64,000 nucleotides of DNA from Prauserella alba. GTDB taxonomy: Bacteria > Actinomycetota > Actinomycetes > Mycobacteriales > Pseudonocardiaceae. The position numbers were made by a program, and so were the translations under genes. The stretch lies in contig NZ_JAMTCH010000004.1 in assembly GCF_024171735.1 (NCBI RefSeq), positions 744,001 through 808,000 of the forward strand, given 5' to 3'. The notes below the pieces were generated by a model. It saw only the letters and a list, made by a program, of their open reading frames with translations, ran no database searches and was not told where the DNA came from. Shown here piece by piece: positions 61,692 through 64,000 of this stretch (positions are counted from its first letter, which is position 1; every line of letters begins with the position of its first letter).

Positions 61692-62552
61692 TCAGCCCGA
61701 AGCCTGACCCGCGTACACCTCGGCCTGGTCGGCGATCCGGCCCGCGTACTCGTCGGCGCCGCCGGACGTGACCGGGCCGCGGAAGCCGCCGACCGCCTTC
61801 CACCAGCCCTTCGCCGTCGCCAGATCCCGGTCCTCGGCGCAGAGCAGCCGCGCCGCCGTGAGCGCCGCGTCGTCGATGTCCTGCGGATCGGCGGCACGCC
61901 CGTCCCCGGTCGCCCGTTTCCCCCAGCGCTGCCACTGTGCCGGCAGGAACCGCATCGGCCCGACGGCCCGATCCCAGGTCGCGTCCCCGTCGACCTCGCC
62001 GCGGTCGGTGTCCCTCACCTGGGCACGCCCCCGTGACCCGTCCAACGGTGGGCCGATGATCGGCGTGGCCGGCACGCCGTCGACACCGATCCCCGGTTCA
62101 CCACCCGCGGCACCGTGCCGCGACTCGACCTGGCCGATCGCCGCGAGCGTGCTCCACGACAGATGGCACTCCGGCCGGTCGCCGCGCAACCACATCTCCG
62201 CGCGCCCGTAGGCCGCCGCGGCCCGTGCCGGGATCCCGGTCGCGTGTTCGATCTTCCGGGACCATTCGTCGAGCTCGTCCTCGTCCGATTGCGACGGCCG
62301 GTCGACCGGCGCCGGCGTGGCCTGGGCGGGCACGGTCGGCTGTGGGCGTGACCGTGACGTCGGCTGGGGCGGCGGCGCAGCGCCCTCGGCGTTCGGTTCC
62401 TCGTCGCGGTTCGTGCCGACGGTGAACACCAGGATCAGGCCGGTCGCGACAAGAGCCAGGGTGAGAGCGATGCGCGAAAGCGCCGGACCGGGCAGCGGCC
62501 ACGACGGCCCACCATCGCCACGGGGTGTCGAGGACGAAGGGCGTTCGCTCAC
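61692..62552 (-). CDS. lytic transglycosylase, short paralogue of the one at 56-57.7 kb
   Basis: Predicted 286 residues; GTG 62552. One membrane segment (LTLALVATGLILVFTVGT), a Pro/Gln/Thr linker, and a lysozyme-like domain with Glu143 in IGQVESRHG, PIIGPPLDGSRG, DGDATWDRAVGPMRFLPAQWQRWG and DPQDIDDAALTAARLLC. These segments align with those of the longer transglycosylase, without the Gly/Pro tail. It probably trims peptidoglycan. Ten bases separate it from mazG. Confidence 0.92.
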   Translation of the reverse strand: MSERPSSSTPRGDGGPSWPLPGPALSRIALTLALVATGLILVFTVGTNRDEEPNAEGAAPPPQPTSRSRPQPTVPAQATPAPVDRPSQSDEDELDEWSRKIEHATGIPARAAAAYGRAEMWLRGDRPECHLSWSTLAAIGQVESRHGAAGGEPGIGVDGVPATPIIGPPLDGSRGRAQVRDTDRGEVDGDATWDRAVGPMRFLPAQWQRWGKRATGDGRAADPQDIDDAALTAARLLCAEDRDLATAKGWWKAVGGFRGPVTSGGADEYAGRIADQAEVYAGQASG

Positions 62553-62561
62553 CCGGCCAGG

Positions 62562-63527
62562 CTACGCGGATGACACCGGCCAGAACTCCCGCCATCCGTC
62601 GGCATCGAGCTCGGCCGGTTCGCGGCCCGCGGCCCGCGCGGCACGTTCGGCATCCCTGACGCGTGCGGCGAACTCCTTGGCGACTCCGCGCAGCGAGCCT
62701 TCGGCGTCGGTGCCGGTACGTGCGGCCGCCGCCGCGATCCGGAACAACCGCGACCCGTCGTCCGCGCCCGGCGGCATCAGATCGAACGGTACCCCCGCCC
62801 GGCCGGTCCGCTGGCCGAGCTTGCCCGCGAGCGCGGCTGCCGGTTGTCCCAGCGCCACTCCGTCCACGAGCGACTCGCGCTGTTTCTCCTGCTGTTTCAG
62901 CTCTTCCCAGGCGATCTGCTGCTGCTCGGCCGAATCCACCCGGCCCGCGGCGGTGAACAGATACGGGTGCCTTCCGACCAACTTCGCCACCAGCTGGGTC
63001 GCGACCTCGTCGATGTCGAACGCATCGGATTCGTGTTCGACCGCGACGCGGGCGTGAAACAGCACCTGCAACAGCACGTCGCCGAGTTCCTCACGCAGCG
63101 CGGTCCGGTCGCCGTCCTCGATCGCCTCGAGCAACTCGTAGGTCTCCTCGACGAGATACCGGCGCAGCGACTCATGCGTCTGGCTCCCGTCCCACGGACA
63201 ACCACCGGGAGATCGGAGCCGGTCCATGACTTCGACGGCCCGTTCCAGCGGGGGCGCAGGAGACTCGATCACGGTGGCACCCTCGGCGATGAGTTCCGCC
63301 GCACCGGGGTCACCGGCGTCGGAGGCCACGAGCACGACACCGCTCTGCCGCGTCAGCTCCTCGGGATGCGGAGCCGGTTTCGCATCCAGCGCCGCGCGCA
63401 GCGTGTCCGGCAGCCCCACGGCCGCGTAGACGTGTTCCGCCCCGCGGACCACACTCAGCGCGGCAGCGGGCACATGATCCGGCAGCGCCGGACTGCACAG
63501 CACCACCGTCGGCGATCGCCAGGTCAT
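62562..63527 (-). CDS. mazG: nucleoside triphosphate pyrophosphohydrolase MazG
   Basis: Predicted 321 residues; ATG 63527 overlaps the preceding stop. The MazG fold begins VMDRLRSPGGCPWDGSQTHESL and has EETYELLEAIEDGDRTALREELGDVLLQVLFHA, with the metal-binding EExxE and ExxD residues. The N-terminal 90 residues (SPTVVLCSPALPDHVPAAAL) are the actinobacterial extension. It hydrolyses NTPs and helps control (p)ppGpp-related nucleotide quality. Operon with the SurA-like gene upstream. Confidence 0.95.
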   Translation of the reverse strand: MTWRSPTVVLCSPALPDHVPAAALSVVRGAEHVYAAVGLPDTLRAALDAKPAPHPEELTRQSGVVLVASDAGDPGAAELIAEGATVIESPAPPLERAVEVMDRLRSPGGCPWDGSQTHESLRRYLVEETYELLEAIEDGDRTALREELGDVLLQVLFHARVAVEHESDAFDIDEVATQLVAKLVGRHPYLFTAAGRVDSAEQQQIAWEELKQQEKQRESLVDGVALGQPAAALAGKLGQRTGRAGVPFDLMPPGADDGSRLFRIAAAAARTGTDAEGSLRGVAKEFAARVRDAERAARAAGREPAELDADGWREFWPVSSA

Positions 63528-64000
63528 GAGTTCACGGTACGTGACCGCAACAGCCTTCCGGTCAACTCGTCCTCGTTCGGGGCCGGCGCCAACGCCGCTT
63601 CGTCCCACACGCCGTAGCGCGGGTTGATCCGCACGCCGACCTCCTCCGCGATCGGCTGCAGCATGCGCAGGCCCGCGAAGTAGAGATACTCCGGGTTCAC
63701 CTGTGGCTCGGCCGCCTCCGCGTCCGCCTGCTCGGCGGTCCGGCGTTCGGTCACGAGTCCGACCAACCAGCCCGCCCGCTGCCGGCTTGGCTGGACGACC
63801 ACCACGGTGCCCTGCTGGGAACCGAACACCGCGGTCGTCGCCAGTTCCGGGTCGTTCTGGAGCGTTTCCGCGAAGTCGAGCTCCTCGTCGACCAACTGAT
63901 GGCCCGTTTGCCGGACCGTTGCCCGTGCCCGGTCCGGATCGTCCGCGATCCGCCTGCCGAGCGCGGTCGCCTTCTCCTTGGCGCTGTTGCCGGGTTCGTC
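63524..64000 (-). CDS. SurA-like secreted chaperone/lipoprotein, C-terminal part only
   Basis: The minus frame is open from the window end to the stop at 63524, giving at least 158 residues. The C-terminus (YLYFAGLRMLQPIAEEVGVRINPRYGVWDEAALAP) matches the actinobacterial SurA N-terminal-domain protein that typically precedes mazG. The N-terminal lipobox and domain lie outside the window. Confidence 0.8.
   Translation of the reverse strand, partial: DEPGNSAKEKATALGRRIADDPDRARATVRQTGHQLVDEELDFAETLQNDPELATTAVFGSQQGTVVVVQPSRQRAGWLVGLVTERRTAEQADAEAAEPQVNPEYLYFAGLRMLQPIAEEVGVRINPRYGVWDEAALAPAPNEDELTGRLLRSRTVNS

Overview
The window comes from a high-GC actinobacterial chromosome. Codons are strongly G/C-ending, GTG and TTG starts are common, and several gene sets are typical of mycobacteria and their relatives: a sigK/rskA locus with an MPT70/MPT83-type fasciclin lipoprotein, a FadA3-type thiolase near cbs, the eno-ftsB-DUF501-ppx cluster, MazG beside a SurA-like protein, and DUF3870. 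Best guess is a member of the Pseudonocardiaceae (Amycolatopsis/Saccharomonospora type). That is inference from gene content only. No rRNA, phage, insertion sequence, integrase or CRISPR array was seen. There is one tRNA gene.

Layout. 1-7.4 kb: a truncated Pro/Gly/Gln-rich membrane protein, cystathionine beta-synthase, a secreted 5'-nucleotidase-like protein, a pentapeptide-repeat protein and a thiolase. 7.5-11.3 kb: DUF3870, then a tight three-gene set (DUF819 membrane protein, dipeptide epimerase, secreted NlpC/P60 peptidase) that reads as a murein-peptide salvage operon. 11.7-19.3 kb: a Bax inhibitor-1 protein, a SpaA-type surface protein with its own sortase, a DivIVA-like coiled-coil protein, an iron-box-controlled siderophore-binding lipoprotein, and a GAF-SpoIIE phosphatase divergent from an RsbW-like kinase. 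20-21.3 kb: a small lipoprotein and a CBS-BON protein.

21.4-31.1 kb is the most coherent block. A minus-strand operon (amine oxidase, DUF1365, CFA-type methyltransferase, sigK, rskA, photolyase) faces plus-strand DUF1295, Mo-oxidoreductase and MPT83-like fasciclin genes. Three start regions of this block share the same promoter-like pattern, CAANC then 16-17 bases then CCGAAT, which I propose is read by this SigK.

31-36.8 kb: MarR/MmpL and MFS/flavin reductase/TetR modules with visible palindromic operators. 36.9-40.3 kb: a VOC protein and a GH106-type rhamnosidase behind a LacI-type palindrome. 40.5-45.9 kb: an Lrp-controlled operon (double Lrp regulator, Asp/Glu racemase, membrane protein, 49-residue membrane peptide, sodium:solute symporter, M19 dipeptidase) that looks like dipeptide or D-amino-acid use. 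46-54.7 kb: LLM oxidoreductase, DUF72, a UAA-anticodon tRNA with an unusually short variable loop, type II NADH dehydrogenase, GNAT, a vapBC pair with a palindrome over its start codon, family 5 uracil-DNA glycosylase, a macrolide-type glycosyltransferase and an S10 peptidase. 54.9-64 kb: ppx, a transglycosylase with a very long low-complexity tail, DUF501, ftsB, eno, VOC, TPR, a second paralogous transglycosylase, mazG and a truncated SurA-like gene.
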